Shown: positions 1-13,559, numbered from the stretch's first letter. The stretch is DNA of 64,000 nucleotides from Notamacropus eugenii (GCF_028372415.1 NC_092872.1:11569001-11633000); one strand, 5' to 3'. Notes: generated from the letters alone by a model not told the origin. Translations and numbers: made by a program.

Positions 1-2386
1 TCCTATGTGCCTTCCCTTTGCCCCCACCACAAGAGGAAGCACAACCCTTTTCACACTCCTAACACAGTTATCTAGTAAGTGCCAGCAATAAGCACATGCG
101 TGGCTAGAAGGAAAATTCAAAAATAAAAGTCCTTGTCTGATCTCAATACCCCCAAGTTACATCACTCATCAGCCTGACTCCTCTCACACAACTGCTCGAC
201 CTAGATGAGATACTCCACAGCCCAAGAGCTCAGTCTTTACCCCACAGCACCGCGCACCTTCCCAGACTTCCTCCTTCTCGGCAGAGACAGAAACCCCCAA
301 GTCAGAACAAGCCACTAACTGCTCTCTAGAGACATCAAAGCCATTCTGGCAGCGAGCCAGGGCCAGATTTTCATAGGCCCTCCCTCCTTTGGGTCTTCTC
401 ATAGTTCAGACAAGTAGAAAATAAAATTCAAACGAGAAAGATTTAAAGGCGGTCTTGAAAGTAAGGGAGCTGAGACATTTATACTGAAACATGGCATTAT
501 AAAAAAAACCTTTCTGATAAATGGTGCCTTTTACCCATCCTTCCTATGACTGAGCCTCAATCTGTACGCCAGATACAAAGGGCAGGAGGAGATGCACATT
601 CTCTTTTCTCAGAGACAAGCAGGCTTTATTTCTCCTAGCAGGCGAGTTCTAATTCCTTCCAATTCCAACCTGTGACTTTTGCCCTTTCTGCCTCCCACCC
701 AGTAGAATCCCTAAAGAGAAGACCAAACAATAAGAAGTCATTCTGCCTTCCTGTTATCTCAGAGAAACAAAGAGTAATAAGGACTAAGGTTTAGCTTCAG
801 GATGGGAAATGGGTCAAGTTCTCTGCTCCAGAGCATTGTTACTTGGGGAAAATCGGCCACGGGCCCCACACTGTAAATTCCACTCCCATTCCTTTAGTCT
901 TCCTACTCCCCTAACTTTCTAACAGTTAGAAGAACCTCTTATCAGATATCTCAAAGTAGAACAGGCTGCCTTGGAAGGTAATGTTCAAGCAAAAGCCAAA
1001 GGTCCTTTCATAAAGGATGCTCTAATACATTGGACTAGATGACTTCTGAGGTTCTGTGACTTATACACTGCACCTTAGCCCCTGGCATGTGAAAATTCAC
1101 AACAAGGAGGGGTACAAGTGAGTCAAATATGTCAAGTCAAGAGTTAACACCTTAAAATCAGACTGTCACTGAACTTAAGTCATGTTTGCTGAGGGGGTGT
1201 AATAAGGACCTCTGGTTGCTGCCCTTGTAGGCAGCTGCCAAAGAACAGAGGCAAGAAACAGCTCACAACTCAATCAATCAATACTCCCACCCTAAGAAGT
1301 AAGACACATGCCACAAATAGTTCTGCTCTGGGTCACTGAAGCCCAGAGATCGTCCCAAGTGGAAAAGGTCAACCCCACTGGATACTACTCAGCAGAAGAA
1401 AAAGATTTAAAATAATCTACAAAACACAAGGACTTCTGAAGGCCGGGTGTCTCACCAGTCTTATGCGATGTGAGCATTTACGAGAAGAAAAGCCAGCAAG
1501 TGAGAAGTAGCTCCACTCTGCCCTGCCCAAGATCAGACAGGGAGAGCAGAGAAAGAGGCAGAACTCTGTACAGATGTACAATGAGGAGGCAAAACATGTG
1601 CTTTCTTCCCTCATTTCACTGTCTGAATCAAAATAAACTCTTTAGAACAGGAATGGCTTGAATCTACCTCTGGTCTATTTTTGAAGCACTTTCTTCAACT
1701 GTCTGCTGTACTTCCCTCCACCCAGTAAATCCTCAAGAATCTATGCTAGTGGTCAAGAATGAGCCCTACAAGTATTCCTGGTGATTCCCAAAGGCTGTGA
1801 CCCAGTAGCTGAGAACAGGCACAGAGAGTTTCTTTTCTGGCCCCTCAAAGTGTTGAGGGGAGAATCTGAAACACATGCACAAGGCTCTCGCCACATTTAT
1901 CACTGGAGCTCTAAGGCCCCCTCATCACCTGTTAGATCACCACCCAGGTGCGCCACTTCACTACAGCTGTGCTGCTGACATGGGTGCCTTATTTCACCAC
2001 ACCCAAATCAAAAGATATTATCTTTCAAACCACCCTGGCAGGTTTGTGCGAGATTCGCAGGTCCTGCCCACCAGAAGGGCCCCCAAACAGACTGCTTATA
2101 AACTGCTAGTTAATCTCCAACCCGAGCAGACAGGGGTTTAAAGCACTGTGATTTCACCTGGCACTTTCACTGCTCTTCCACACCCCTCCATCTCCAGAAT
2201 TCCTGTGGTGTAGGAAGTCCCCAAAGGCAATAAGCAGCACCCTGGAGGCCCACTCCCCACTATAAAACCAAAATCCTCTTCTATTCTAATGTCAGCAACA
2301 GGCTTCTCAGCACCACAACCCCAGTCAGTGATCAAAAAACAGGATTTCAGGGAAATAAAAACTAGGTCATATAAGTAGAAAAATAA
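1..2386. other. Non-coding, presumed CCDC12 intron 2
   Basis: No exon, RNA gene or clear repeat boundary was recognised. A short MIR-like tail is suggested near 1030-1062. Open frames here are short and lack family resemblance or splice context. The intron assignment is inferred from exon 2 lying to the right on the minus strand with no third exon found. Confidence 0.5.
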
Positions 2387-2575
2387 AGGAGCAGAAGTCA
2401 GGAGACCTCGGGTCTGATTTTAAGTTCTGCCCCCAACTAGCCTTGTGACCTTGAGGAAATCACCTTTCTTCCCTGAGTCTCACTTTCCTTACTTATGAAA
2501 TGAAGAAACTAGAGTTGATGTTTTGTAATGTCCCTTTCAGCTCTACCATGTCTAGGATTCTAAAATTTTATAATG
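2387..2575 (+). repeat. MIR-type SINE fragment
   Basis: The sequence follows the MIR order: a tRNA-like part with 'cttgtgacctt', a core with 'ctgagtctcactttcctta', and a tail with 'cctttcagctctaccatgt'. It is well diverged and has no clear target duplication, as expected of an ancient mammalian SINE. Confidence 0.7.
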
Positions 2576-3997
2576 GTACAGGTTATAACAGTGACTAACA
2601 TGGACTATCCATGGGGCCCCACACCACACTAACTCCACAACGATACCAAAAGGTAAACAGAAATGGCTACATGGCATTCCCCAACAGAAAGACTGCCAAA
2701 GTGCCAACTGAGGTTAGGTAGCCCCTAAATGTCCTCTTACACACTAACTTCCTCCCACTCCTGATTTCTCTAGTCCAATAAGTTTAATATTTACTTTACT
2801 GTTTTGCTAATATTTAAAACTCAGGATATCTAAAACAAATCTCATTATCTGTCCCTTTTCCCCTTCCCTCCTTTTCTAAATTCCTCTTTGCTGTCAACTA
2901 CAGCCCAAGTTATGGGACAGCCTTTGGGCCCAACAGAAACTAAAGAGAGAATGTGATAAGGAAGAGATGCCAATAGCTGGTACTTAAAAAAAAATCACAA
3001 AGGCTATCAAGGAACTAAGAGGCTATTCTGCAGCACTCCTCTCAGACGGAACTTTGGATGTACTTGAGAGTCTAATAACTTGAGAGTCAAGTGAGCTTTT
3101 CCTCATGGGTATACAGGACAGGAGCAGAAGTACGCCGTGTGATGGGGTCCTCTTATGCTCCAGGGAATACTTTGCCTTAGGTTCACTTAATTGTTCACTC
3201 ATTTTCTCCAGATGTAGAACCAGGAATAGAACCTGAGTGTCCAGATTTTCAGTCCAGAGCTCTCTCTACTACAGCATATCTTAATTAAGCATTAATGCTT
3301 TTTCCCTTTTTTTATCTGTACTTCCTTTCTCATAGTTGGTGACAAGGTTTATGACCATGGAAGAGAGAGGGTGATCTTCTCCTTCTTGTCAACAAGCTGG
3401 CACTACAGAATTTCTCCCCTAAGCTCCCAATCCGCCTCTCTCATTTTCACAAGCATCAACAGAAACATCAGGAAGTGAGCATGGTATCATATGATCTAAA
3501 AATACTCAGAAGTGAGAAATGATTAATTTTTACTATAAAAGTTAAGAAATAATTCCAGTATGCCAGGCTGTCGTCAAAGTCTCACAACTACTGAAATACA
3601 GCCACCTGGGATAACTAGCTGAGACTGCGACTGTACCAAGAATACCATTCTCTTGAGCCTGAGTTTTTGGAAAGAGAGTATCAGGTAATTAACATCTTAG
3701 GGGCTTAGACACTCGGGCTGGGCTGGGCTGGCTCTAAGTGATATGGAATCAGCAATTAAAGTCCCAAAAGTGAAACTTGAGAGTGAAGTCTTTTCAGAAA
3801 GGTTAAAGTCATGTGCTTGGATAGAACTGGTTGACCTATTTCAGAGTTAACAATAAAAAGGCAAGTACCACAATTTGTCCTACAGCAAACGACATCCAAT
3901 CTGGTATGTGAAACCACTGCCCAAGGCCTAACCTGAAGTTATCATTCTCCTAGACAGTGAGGAAGAAACAGCCATAGGGAAAATGTACTTTGAAATA
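2576..3997. other. Non-coding stretch with minor repeats
   Basis: It holds a reverse-oriented MIR head fragment at about 3205-3285 and a short GGGCT-type tandem at about 3717-3734. Nothing else was recognised. No CCDC12 exon 3 was found after looking for its conserved acidic segment on the minus strand. Confidence 0.45.
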
Positions 3998-4009
3998 GCT
4001 GGCAGAACT

Positions 4010-5408
4010 TCTGGGATAAGAACTCACTATGTAACAAAAACCGCTGGGAAAACTGAATAGTATGGCAGAAACTAGGCACAGACCAACATCTTACACCCTA
4101 TACCACGATAAAATCAAAATGGGGACATGATTTAGATATAAAGACTGATACCAGAAAAGAAGTAGAAGAAGAAAATAGAAAAAAAAAAAAGACTGATACT
4201 ACAAGCAAGCTAGGAGAGCAAGGAACAGGTTACCTGTCAGATCTATGGGGAAGGGAAGAGTTTATGACCAAACAAAAGACAAAGAACATTATGAAAGGCA
4301 AAATGGATGATTTTGATTACATTAAACTGAAAAGTTTTTGCACAAACAAAGCCAATACAACCAAGATTAGTAGGGAAGCAAGAAAGCTGAAAAACAATTT
4401 TTATAGCCAATGTCTCTGATAAAGGCCTCCTCTCTAAAATATATAGAGAACTGAGTCAAATCTACAAGAATACAAGTCATTCCACAATGGATAAATTGAT
4501 AAATGTCAAAGGATATGAACAGGCGGTTTTCAGAGAAAGAAATTAAAGCTATCTATGGTCATATGAAAAAATGCTCTAAATCACTATTGATTGGAGAAAA
4601 TGCAAAATCAAAACAACTCTGAGGTACCACATTGCACCTATCAGATTGGCTAACATAAAAAACAGGAAGATGATAAATGCTAGAGAAGATGTGGGAAAAT
4701 TGGAACACTAATGCACTGTTGGTTGGAGTTGTGAACTGATCCAACCATTCTGGAGAGTAATTTGGAACTGCGACCAAAGGGTTATAAAACTGTGCATACC
4801 TTTAACTCAGCAATACTACTTCTAAGAGGTCTGTGTCCCCAAGAGATCATAGAAACGGGAAAAGAACCCACATGTACAAAAATATTTATAGCAGCTCTCT
4901 TTGTGGTGGTGAAGATTGGAAATTGAGGACATATCCATCAGCTGGGGAATGCCTGAACAATGAAGCACTGCTGGGCTGTAAGAAATGATGAGCAGGCTGC
5001 ACTCAGAAGAACCTGATAGGAACTGATGCTAAGTGAGGTGAGCAGGAGCAGGAAAACAGCACAGCTGGATGGTCAGCCCTGACAGACGCAGCCTTCTCAG
5101 CAGGCAGGGATCTAAGGCAGCTCCAAGACTCCTCGTGGAAAATGCCACCCACGTCCAGAGGAAGAACTCTGGAGTTTGAAGGCAGACAGTCCTTTTCTTT
5201 TGTTGTTTTGTTTTGTTTCTTCTTTCTCGTGGTTCCTCCCATTAGTTCTGACTCTTCTTTATATCATGACTAATGTGAAAATATACTTCATATGAATGTA
5301 GAGCCTATATCAGATTGCACACTGACTTGGGGAGGGGGAAAAAATTAGAACTCAAAGGAAGTGAATGCTGAAAACTAAAGATGAATAAATAAATCATTTT
5401 TAAAAATG
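4010..5408 (+). mobile_element. 5'-truncated L1, ORF2 C-terminal region plus 3' UTR
   Basis: The plus strand follows the L1 ORF2 C-terminal region: the 'AKWMI' and 'SDKGLLSKIYREL' segments, then the segment before the cysteine-rich domain, then the 3' UTR and an A-rich end. Frameshifts and stops break the frame. An insertion near 4145-4195 repeats the ten bases 'aagactgata' about 45 bp apart. Flanks 'gctggcagaact' (3998-4009) and 'gctagtagaact' (5409-5420) match at 10 of 12 positions and look like a target-site duplication. This is the longest L1 copy in the window and is dead. Confidence 0.85.
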
Positions 5409-5420
5409 GCTAGTAGAACT

Positions 5421-6895
5421 CAAGCAACTGAAGCAGTAGGAAAGAACTTCATGACTTCTCCACAAGGTCAGGAAGACCCATCATGCCTGAATAAAGCCCT
5501 CTGCTTACAGTCAGCATCAACGCAATGAACTCCCAGAGCCTGAGCTCGATCTAAAGCAATGCCCCTGCTAACTGACCTGCTCCAGCACAAAACTTCTGCA
5601 AGACTGATCTCACCAAGCCATAAATCCTTTGCAGACACAGCCCAATGCTGAATTGTAAGGAAATGACTAAGTGCTGAAAAAAAGAGAAAAGGATTAATTA
5701 AACCCATGGGCCTGCATTTCTGGAGCTAGTTGTTCAAGCACAGGTCAAGCCTATCTTCCCTTCAGATTGTATAACCCATGGAAATAAAATCAGAGAATCA
5801 CAGGATGTTAAAGGTAGTAGAAACCTTAGACTTCTGAGACCATGCAGTCCAACCACTTCAAGCAGATAATATCCATAACAGATTCCCTGCAGAAAAGAGA
5901 GGGTCTTGCATAATGCACAAGAGACTCACCACTGAGAATGGAAAAGCCATGCCATTAGCAGGATTAGACTGCTAGCTGTAAACACAAGAGTATTTTCTAT
6001 ACTTATTCTAGGCTTTCAGAAACTTCTTACAGCACAACAGTTGAGAAACAATGAGGCAAAGCTTATTACTGGGGAGAAAAAGAAAAAATCTATGAAGAAA
6101 GGTAGGAACCACCAGGTACAATGCTATAACCTAAAGCACGATGGGAAAAGGTGTAGCTGAAGTCCTGGCTTTTATAGAAACGTCTCAGGGACGTGTCGTC
6201 TAAACAGCCAATTAGGATCATTCAAGAAAAAGATTGTCTAGTTTTCTTGGCATTCAAACTCTCTCTGGGTACTACAGCTCCACAGTGTTGGTCTGGAAGG
6301 GAATACGCTTCCCCCAAAAAGGCTTATCCTAAAAACTCAACCTTTGGACGCAGGTGTCAGCCCATCCCTCACAAGCACAGCACATGAACCCAACTAAGTT
6401 GTGCAAAGTCAACAGGAGCAAAGGATGTTAGAAGGAACCCCAAAAACTCCTAAGAAACAGACACATGCACACACATGCACATATACATGCACACACATGC
6501 GCACACACATAAAAAACTGAGGGTGAAGGGGAAAAGGAATCACACGAAATACAGCCTCTCCCCTGCCCTTCCATCATCTCTACCCAACATACCCCTAATC
6601 TTCTAACAATCTGATTGCTGGCTCTACAATGCCACAGCTTCTGCCAGTGCCAGAAGAAATAAGACTTGGTCTGCCACTTCCCAAACAACCTACCCAATCA
6701 ACCAGAAGTGGTAAAGAGGAAACAGGCAAGCCAGATCCTTGAGGAGAAAGAGAAGGTGAAGAGGAGTAGGGGGAGGGGAGGAATGGGGTAACACACCCAG
6801 CCACAAACAGGGAAGAAACAAAGCTCGCCAAGTGTCTCTGTACCGTACACTAGCACTTGTTCTGACTGCTGATAATTCACTGTCTTTAGTTGTCA
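5421..6895. other. Non-coding, CR1/L3-like fragment and CA-rich microsatellite
   Basis: About 5775-5960 resembles the reverse complement of a CR1/L3 3' end ('gagaatcacagg' followed by 'agtccaacca'). About 6460-6512 is an impure CA/CATG microsatellite. The ORFs that overlap the microsatellite are composition artefacts. No gene was recognised. Confidence 0.45.
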
Positions 6896-7090
6896 CTTAA
6901 CATCAGAATCATTGAATTCTGGAACTGAAAAGATCTCAAATTCATCTACTCAGTCCAACCCATACTTGAGGCATCCTATCTACCATATCCCCAAATACTT
7001 ATAAATCCTGTAAAGAGTTTTTCTGTGAAAAAATTGTTCTTAGCAGTATGTGTTTTCACCAGTGTTTTCTAATAAGACCAGCAAATTCCT
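6896..7090 (-). repeat. CR1/L3-like LINE 3' fragment
   Basis: It opens with 'cagaatcattgaattctgga' followed by 'agtccaaccc', the usual look of a reverse-complemented CR1/L3 3' end. It is heavily diverged and has no coding content. Confidence 0.45.
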
Positions 7091-8139
7091 CTAAGAAACT
7101 AATCATTTCTCATATCTCTACTCTATTCTGGTTGAATTTGTATTACAAATTTCAAGATAGATTTCTGATCTAATCTGCAAAGCAAAATGACATGTGGACT
7201 TTGATGCCATGTCCATCCTCTCAGGAGGTGAGATATTGTCTACAGGTGACATCAAGAAGAAAACTGGGGGGGAAGGAGCCCCTTCTGAACTTTCCCACAA
7301 AAGCAGCCAGAGCCAACCAGTTCTGTTCTGTTACAATGAACACACTCCCCAGAGGTCAAAGAGGTCTGCTAAAATTTAGTTTTGGAGAGTTTTGGTCATG
7401 GCTCCAACTCCACCAACTGCCATGGGTTTTTTTTTTCCTCACTTATAAAACTGGCTTAGTAGTCAAAGCTCTTCCTCCCTCTCCCTACTCACTAAGTAGA
7501 AAGCAGTGTGAACAGGGTCAGTTAGCTAAGATTTGTAAAAAGAATGAAGGGTGCAGAGGTAATAGAACTATGTGAGAAAGAAATTTAAATTATGTTAAAG
7601 AAGGAAGGCAAAAGACCAAAGCCACAAGACATTCTGTTTTCATGGTCAGGGACGAGATTTGACTCCAAAATGCAAGGGTGATGAATATGGTTACAGGAAC
7701 AGAAATTTCTCTCAACCTAGAAATACATAAAAAGACCCTCAACTCTCAAGTCTGTGTCACTTTCATCTCCTAACCCGTCCTATGTCCACAAGGACTAGGT
7801 TTCAAATGGCACAAGGCTGGAAAAGAATCATACCTTATTCATAATTCACCAGTCTCCTTGTCTCTGCCTTTCTGTTGGGGCTCACCTGTGTGCTTTGGCC
7901 CAACAAGGTAACCCTGTAAACACATCTACCTTTCCCCTCTGCCTTCTGTGAGGGAGTCTGAGGGGCTAACCACAGCATTCAAAAGTATGGTGAAGGGTTT
8001 GTAAACAGGCAGAAATAACCCTAATGCCATTTCAGAGGACCCTGGTATATAATTAGAAAGGAAAAAAAAATGCAAAAAGAATAGAGGGAATCTCTTAGAA
8101 TAGCCAAAACATACAATGTACTGAACACAACAGTGCATA
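7091..8139. other. Non-coding, no feature recognised
   Basis: A 127-codon frame on the plus strand (7192-7575) has low-complexity composition and no recognisable family. No exon, RNA gene or clear repeat was seen. Confidence 0.4.
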
Positions 8140-8560
8140 ATATTTTAAGAGCATAAGCCTATTTAAAGAAGCAAAAACCTGGAAACAAAGTGGTACCCAT
8201 CAATGTCTAAAGGGTTGTTTATAAACATAATAGAATATTTTTTCATCATAAGAAACAATGAATATGAGGAATTCAAGAAACCTTGCAAGATTTGTATAAA
8301 GTGACAATAATAAAGAACTTGAAACAAAAAAACAAAACAAAACAATATAGATGTTTTACAGCATGGGTTAATAAGGTAAGCGAAAGCTTACTAAACTCTA
8401 AAACAAGTCCAATGCCAACTAACTGTAATGACCAATCATAAAACAGAAAAAGAAATGAGGAAGCACCTTCCACCCTGCAACAGGATGACTCTCAGGTAGA
8501 GGGAGAGACAAATATATGGGGAAAAATTATGATGTTCCAAAAAAAAAAAAATAACACAAG
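8140..8560 (+). mobile_element. Old, degenerate L1 3' fragment
   Basis: Segments such as 'aaacctggaaacaaagtggt', 'cccatcaatgtc' and 'ataagaaacaatgaatatga' follow the L1 ORF2 C-terminus with heavy divergence. It ends near an A-rich run at 8539-8551. Confidence 0.6.
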
Positions 8561-9735
8561 ACATCAATAAAAACTTACTAAAGAAATTTAAATCCAAACT
8601 ACCCCTAAACTACTTGGATTATATTAGGCTCACTCAATTTTTCCTAAATTCTCAAGAAAGAAGGATGGACTAGATAACCTGAAGAGGCCTCCTTCCTGTC
8701 TAATGATGCTGAATCTTTTCAAACTGCTTCCTCTTTATTTCATAAGGCTCCTTAATCCTAAACCATATTTTCCCACCTACTTTTGTCTGTCCTCCTCTAT
8801 TCCTACTTTTACATTGATGTCATGAAGAATCAAATGTCACCATTACATATGGTCTTATCAAGTTCTTCATAGAATTTCTCGACCTCCTGATCCTCTGTGA
8901 TACTTGGCATATAAGCTCCAGTTATTTTCATAGTGGCTTCTCTGCAAACGCTTAGCATAAGCAACATAATACGAGATGACCAAATGTTGCCTTTGGAAGC
9001 ATAAGAAAACCAACTTTATTTGCCTAAGAAAAATGTATATGCTGGTCTTCAATTTAGGTGGAACATTGTCTTCTAGTTTAATTTATAATGAGAATGTCAA
9101 GATAGAATATGATTACAATCCAGTAGTGTGTCTACTCCAATAGTACGTCTACCAAGTCACTGAACCAGATCTCACATTTCAAGTACCAAGAGCTGAGTAA
9201 AGGTTTATAAATAGTCTAAAAACTATTTGACTCTCAGTATCCTCTGTCACCTTTTCCACCACTCTGCCCCTATCACCACAGAAGAGAAAGGTAGCTGCAG
9301 TGGACTAAGAACTGTTTGTATATTTCTTTGTTTCATGAGTTGCTATGGTCAAAAAACAAGTGGACTGCCTATCAGTGATGAAACTCTCCATTTTTAGCCA
9401 TCGGTCAATCAAAAAGCAGAGTCTACTGCCAGGACAACATTTAGGGCATAAATAACATGGCAGCACCTGCCTGAGGCTGCACTCTACAAGTGTAGCCTTC
9501 AAGAATCTGGTTATCACCATACCACAATGAGGCATCAGAACAGAACTTTGAGGACTTTATAATGATATACTAGAGTACTGTCAACAGAGACAGGTAGGTG
9601 TTTGCCCCTACATTAAATGGCCTGAGTCCATCATGTTTTTTAGACTTCTCATACCTTTTTTAAACTCTTGTTGTTGCCAGTTGTATCTGCCTCTAGGACC
9701 TACGGAAACAGCCCACAATGAGGAAGCATGTTACA
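8561..9735. other. Non-coding, no feature recognised
   Basis: AT-rich sequence with a few short frames on both strands and no recognisable family. Nothing was assigned. Confidence 0.4.
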
Positions 9736-9970
9736 GGGGACCTAGTGACAGATTTAGAAACAGGAAGACCTAGGTGAAAAGCCTGCCTTTAGCACCAAGT
9801 ACCTGTGTGATCATATGCAAATGAGTCAGCCTTTCTAAGCATCACTTTCTATGACATACATTTGTGGAAAATGAAGGTAAATTCCCTGAAATGTCTACCT
9901 CCCAGGACTGTTGTAAGACACAAGTGAGATTTTTTAATATATACATCTGTAAAGGGGGGGAATATCTATG

Positions 9971-10001
<31 letters not shown>

Positions 10002-10110
10002 ATGCACATGTTATTTATATATGTACACACATGTATATGTACATGTTGTTTATATATAAAATACTAGGCAAACTTTAAAGCGCTATGTAAGAGTCCATTT
10101 TTTTTTACTA
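9736..10110 (+). repeat. CORE-SINE/MIR-type copy with internal TATG microsatellite
   Basis: The head ('aacaggaagacctaggtga', 'acctgtgtgatca'), core and tail ('aaactttaaagcgctatgta', then 'ttactattaatatta') of a CORE-SINE are recognisable in order. A TATG/TATA microsatellite at about 9962-10055 has expanded between core and tail. Confidence 0.65.
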
Positions 10111-10254
10111 TTAATATTATGAGAAAACGATGAATCCAGGTTCTGGAAAGCCGTATCAGGAGGTGTGTGTTACGCTGAGCCAAACTCTGTCTCCCCACAA
10201 TGAAGACCTGGGGAATTTTAGCAGTATTCTTATATAGATATAAATAAATATCTT

Positions 10255-10520
10255 CTTAATTCATGGAGGCAGTAGTTATGAAATGAAAAAGGCAGTGTAC
10301 TTGAAGTCTAAAGACATAGGCTTAAGTCCAGCCTCTGCCATTAAGTAGCTCTAAGACCCCAACCCAAACCCTCTGAGTTTCAGGTTCATCATCTATAAAA
10401 TGGGGAAAATATAATATTTGTACTACCTACCTGACAGGACTGTGATGAATATCAAGTTATACATTTGTGAGAGTGCTGCATAATCCATATAATTCTACAT
10501 AAATGTCAGCTATTATTTTT
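10255..10520 (+). repeat. CORE-SINE/MIR-type copy
   Basis: Contains 'cataggcttaagtccagcct', 'tcatctataaaatggggaa' and the tail 'aaatgtcagctattatttt', the typical order of a marsupial CORE-SINE in the plus orientation. Moderately diverged. Confidence 0.75.
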
Positions 10521-10967
10521 ATTCTTTCTACCTGTAAGATAGGGGAGAGACAGACAACACTTTCCCTAGGGATACTAAAAAGTTAAATCAGCCGTGCAAA
10601 CTGGCACACACAGAACCTCAGAGCATGAAGAAATTGGGTCAGGTTTAAAAAAAAATAAAAATGCAAAACCAAATCACCTAAACAGGTACTGTTCCTTCAG
10701 ACCACTGCCATCACCTCTACCACCACAAAGTATTAAAACTAAAGATCCCTTTGAGATCATCTGCTTTCACACAACTCATTAATGGCATTAGAAGCCAGGC
10801 TCTCCGATTTCCATTACAGTGCTCTTTCCAATAAACACTGCTAGATGCGGGAAAGAGGGAAATGAGAACATTTATTGCCTGAATGCTCTGCCCCAAATGA
10901 CACAACAGGTCACCGTGTATCATGCATTACCACATATCATAAACAAGCAAACAAAAAAACCCAATAC
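10521..10967. other. Start of CCDC12 intron 2 (minus strand)
   Basis: The intron begins with a consensus donor: the minus strand reads CACAG then gtattgg at 10968/10967. No other feature was recognised in this stretch. Confidence 0.6.
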
Positions 10968-11032
10968 CTGTGTTTCTCGCCTTCTTCCTCTTCTTTGAAG
11001 AGTTTATTTTTTGGTTCCTCATCTTCCTTATT
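10968..11032 (-). CDS. CCDC12: CCDC12, second coding exon (partial gene)
   Basis: This 65 bp exon reads in frame from exon 1 (phase 0 in, phase 2 out). The translation starts NKEDEEPKNK and continues with LFKEEEEGEKH, ending in the first two bases of an arginine codon. It matches the recalled mammalian CCDC12 exon 2 in order and character: a lysine/acidic start, a run of glutamates, then GEKHR. The acceptor is 'ttttgcag' and the donor is 'gtattgg', both on the minus strand. CCDC12 is a small coiled-coil protein of the cwf18 family associated with activated spliceosomes in the nucleus. The exon encodes part of the charged N-terminal half. No paralogue or processed copy is likely, because proper splice sites bound the block and exon 1 lies upstream at a CpG island. 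Exon 3 (recalled to begin ELRLRNY) was not found to the left. Confidence 0.9.
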
Positions 11033-13559
11033 CTGCAAAATGATAAAGGAAAAACCCACACTAAATTTGACTTTCGTCTTTGAAATAACAAGCGATCAAA
11101 ACGTACACGTTCGGGATAAAGTGCGAACACTTCTGAGCATTTAGCAACTGCTATAATTCCTGTGTTGACTAAGTCTGGTGAAGCGCAGAAGAGTTCTGGC
11201 GCTGGCATCCCAAGCAGGTAGTTCAGAACTTGTTCCAGGTACTTTCTACTTACATCGTCATTTTCCTCTCTGGGTCTGTTTTCTCCTGTGTAATGCTGCC
11301 CTCCATACTCTCACCCCCATCTGCTAGACTGGAGCGCATTGCCTAGAGATCCGAGCACGTGCCTTGGCCCCTTCTGCTGGGCATATCCCCTCCTAAAGGG
11401 CATTCAAAATCAAATGCTTCTGGTTGGTCCCAACTGCCTCCTGACCCTCATGTTGGGGCACTATAAAGAGGACTGGCCACTGACCAGCCAAGAACTGCCC
11501 ACTCAGACTTCTGCTTCCCTCCTTCCTCTCTTCTGAAGGTATGGCTTGGAGTTGGACAGCTTCTCTGACTTCCCATCCCCAAGCTATGGTGGCTGCTCCC
11601 ACATGACAGGAAGAGCATATATTCATCTGGGTGAGTCTGAGATCTAATTTCAGAATTCCTAGCTGCCTGTTCTACTTTATGTTTCTTTCCCTGAGCACAG
11701 GTGACCAAAGAATGGTCCCAAGATGGACATGTCCACTTCAGTGGCTACCTCATAACTCAGACAGCACAGAGTCAAGAAAAAGATAAAATGGCTGTTCACT
11801 GGCCACCAAACAGTTCACGTTTTAGGAGTTATGGGTTATTGTTTCATGTTTTAAACCTATGAGTCAGGGGGAGGGAGAGTGTTTCAGGGTTATCCCTCCA
11901 AAGTCTGAAGTGTAGAGGTCCTCCTAGGCCATACTCCATTGCTGATAAGTATATACCTTCGGCAGCCTGGTGGTCCTGAGCTTCTATGGTCTCACCACAG
12001 GAGTACCAAACTTAATGCAGACAAATGATTGACTTTATTTAGCCTTATCATAGACAAAAACCACTAAACTCAAGTGATCCACTAACCTCCTCCAGTAGAA
12101 GGAAATTACAGGCATGAGCAACCATGTTTTAATCATTTCTATAATGATGAAGGAAATAAATAGCTGCCCTATACATGATCTACTAACACACTGAGTAGTT
12201 TTCCGAAATGAACCCTGTTGATTCCTTTTGGTGGAGATTCTAGAAACATGAACCATTTCCAAGCTTTACTTAAGATACTTCCTCAAAGAACTTGTTTTGC
12301 TTGACTATACATGTATGTAACAGGTTTTGTTTTTTCTTGTTTTCTCAATGTAGAGAGAAGAGAAAGGGGAGTTAGAAAATACCAAGTTGAAAATAAAATT
12401 GCTTTTAAAAAAAAAAGACATTTTCCTGGAATTATATTCAGGGGCAGAGGTGTAGTGACTCAGTGACAATAAGGAGAAAACTCTTATTCGTTCTCTATAG
12501 AGCCAGGCTCTCCTAGGACTGAACTCAACCACATGAGTCCAGAGTTCAGGACTCTTAGTAAGAGAGGCAGACTCAGTCCTCCAGGACCCAGTAGGTTTGT
12601 TACATATAAAATTACAAGATTAGATTACATGATCTCTAAGATTCATTCTAGTCTAGTCTATGATCCTAATTTTCTTTATTTTTAAAATGCCTATTGCATG
12701 CCTAGCACTCTACTCAGCGCTGACATAGATAAAGGAGAAAGAAAAGACACAGTTGTTATTCTGAAAGGTTAAAATTTAATCAAAGTACCAGTGTATACTA
12801 TAGTCTCTGAGTACACAGACACAAAAAACAAGGAATATTCTATTCAAACTTCATAAGTTCAACTAATTAGGAGGATCCACCAGAATTAATGAGAAGTCTT
12901 GACTATCAATACTTTTTTCAGAGAAAAAAATTATTTTGATACTTATACTGAAACACAACACCAACTATAGCCAACAGCAGGGTTCAAGCTTTCAGTCTCT
13001 AATAGAATCTACTGCCATGGAGTATTTCATAAATGGAAGCACAAAATGAAAAACTGTCTCATTAAAATTCTGAATTTTTATGTTTTAAATTATAGGAATA
13101 AAACTGATTCTAAATCCAGTTGTTTTCTTCTTCTCCCCAAGTCATGTTCACATCTTCAACCTTACAGCAATACAATTGTATTCAAAGGCAAGTGCCAAAA
13201 TGCAAACAATTAAAAGTTTGTCAGATAAAAGCAAAAAATTTCATGACATCTGTTTTGACGATTTCAATGAGGTATAATCTAAGGACACAAGAATTTATGT
13301 TACAACTATTATCACCAACTGCACTAATACTAATTATTTCAAATTCCACCCTTTTCCCCCACAGACTCAGAAACCATGGACTGCTACAAACTGCTAGTTC
13401 AATCATGTTCCTTCCCTACTTCCAATCTCACCCTGCTGCTACCTGCCTTCCTTTACAAGTCCTGACTATCAGTTCTCCAGCACAAAGACAATATTATGCT
13501 TTCCTAGTTCCAAGGGGGCACGATCACTATTCCACTGCTGATAAAGAAATCACATCTAT
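11033..13559. other. Intronic stretch without recognised genes
   Basis: No repeat family could be firmly assigned. A 175-codon plus-strand frame at 13120-13647 overlaps the end of an antisense CR1/L3-like element and is judged to be chance. An A-run lies at 12408-12417. Confidence 0.4.

Noticed and set aside
7192..7575. 127-codon plus-strand frame
   Set aside because: No family resemblance and no exon signals; consistent with chance.
1..10967. CCDC12 exon 3 and later exons
   Set aside because: Looked for the reverse complement of the conserved NYVPEDEDL-type and KPDWDLKRD-type segments and saw none; these exons are presumed to lie left of the window.
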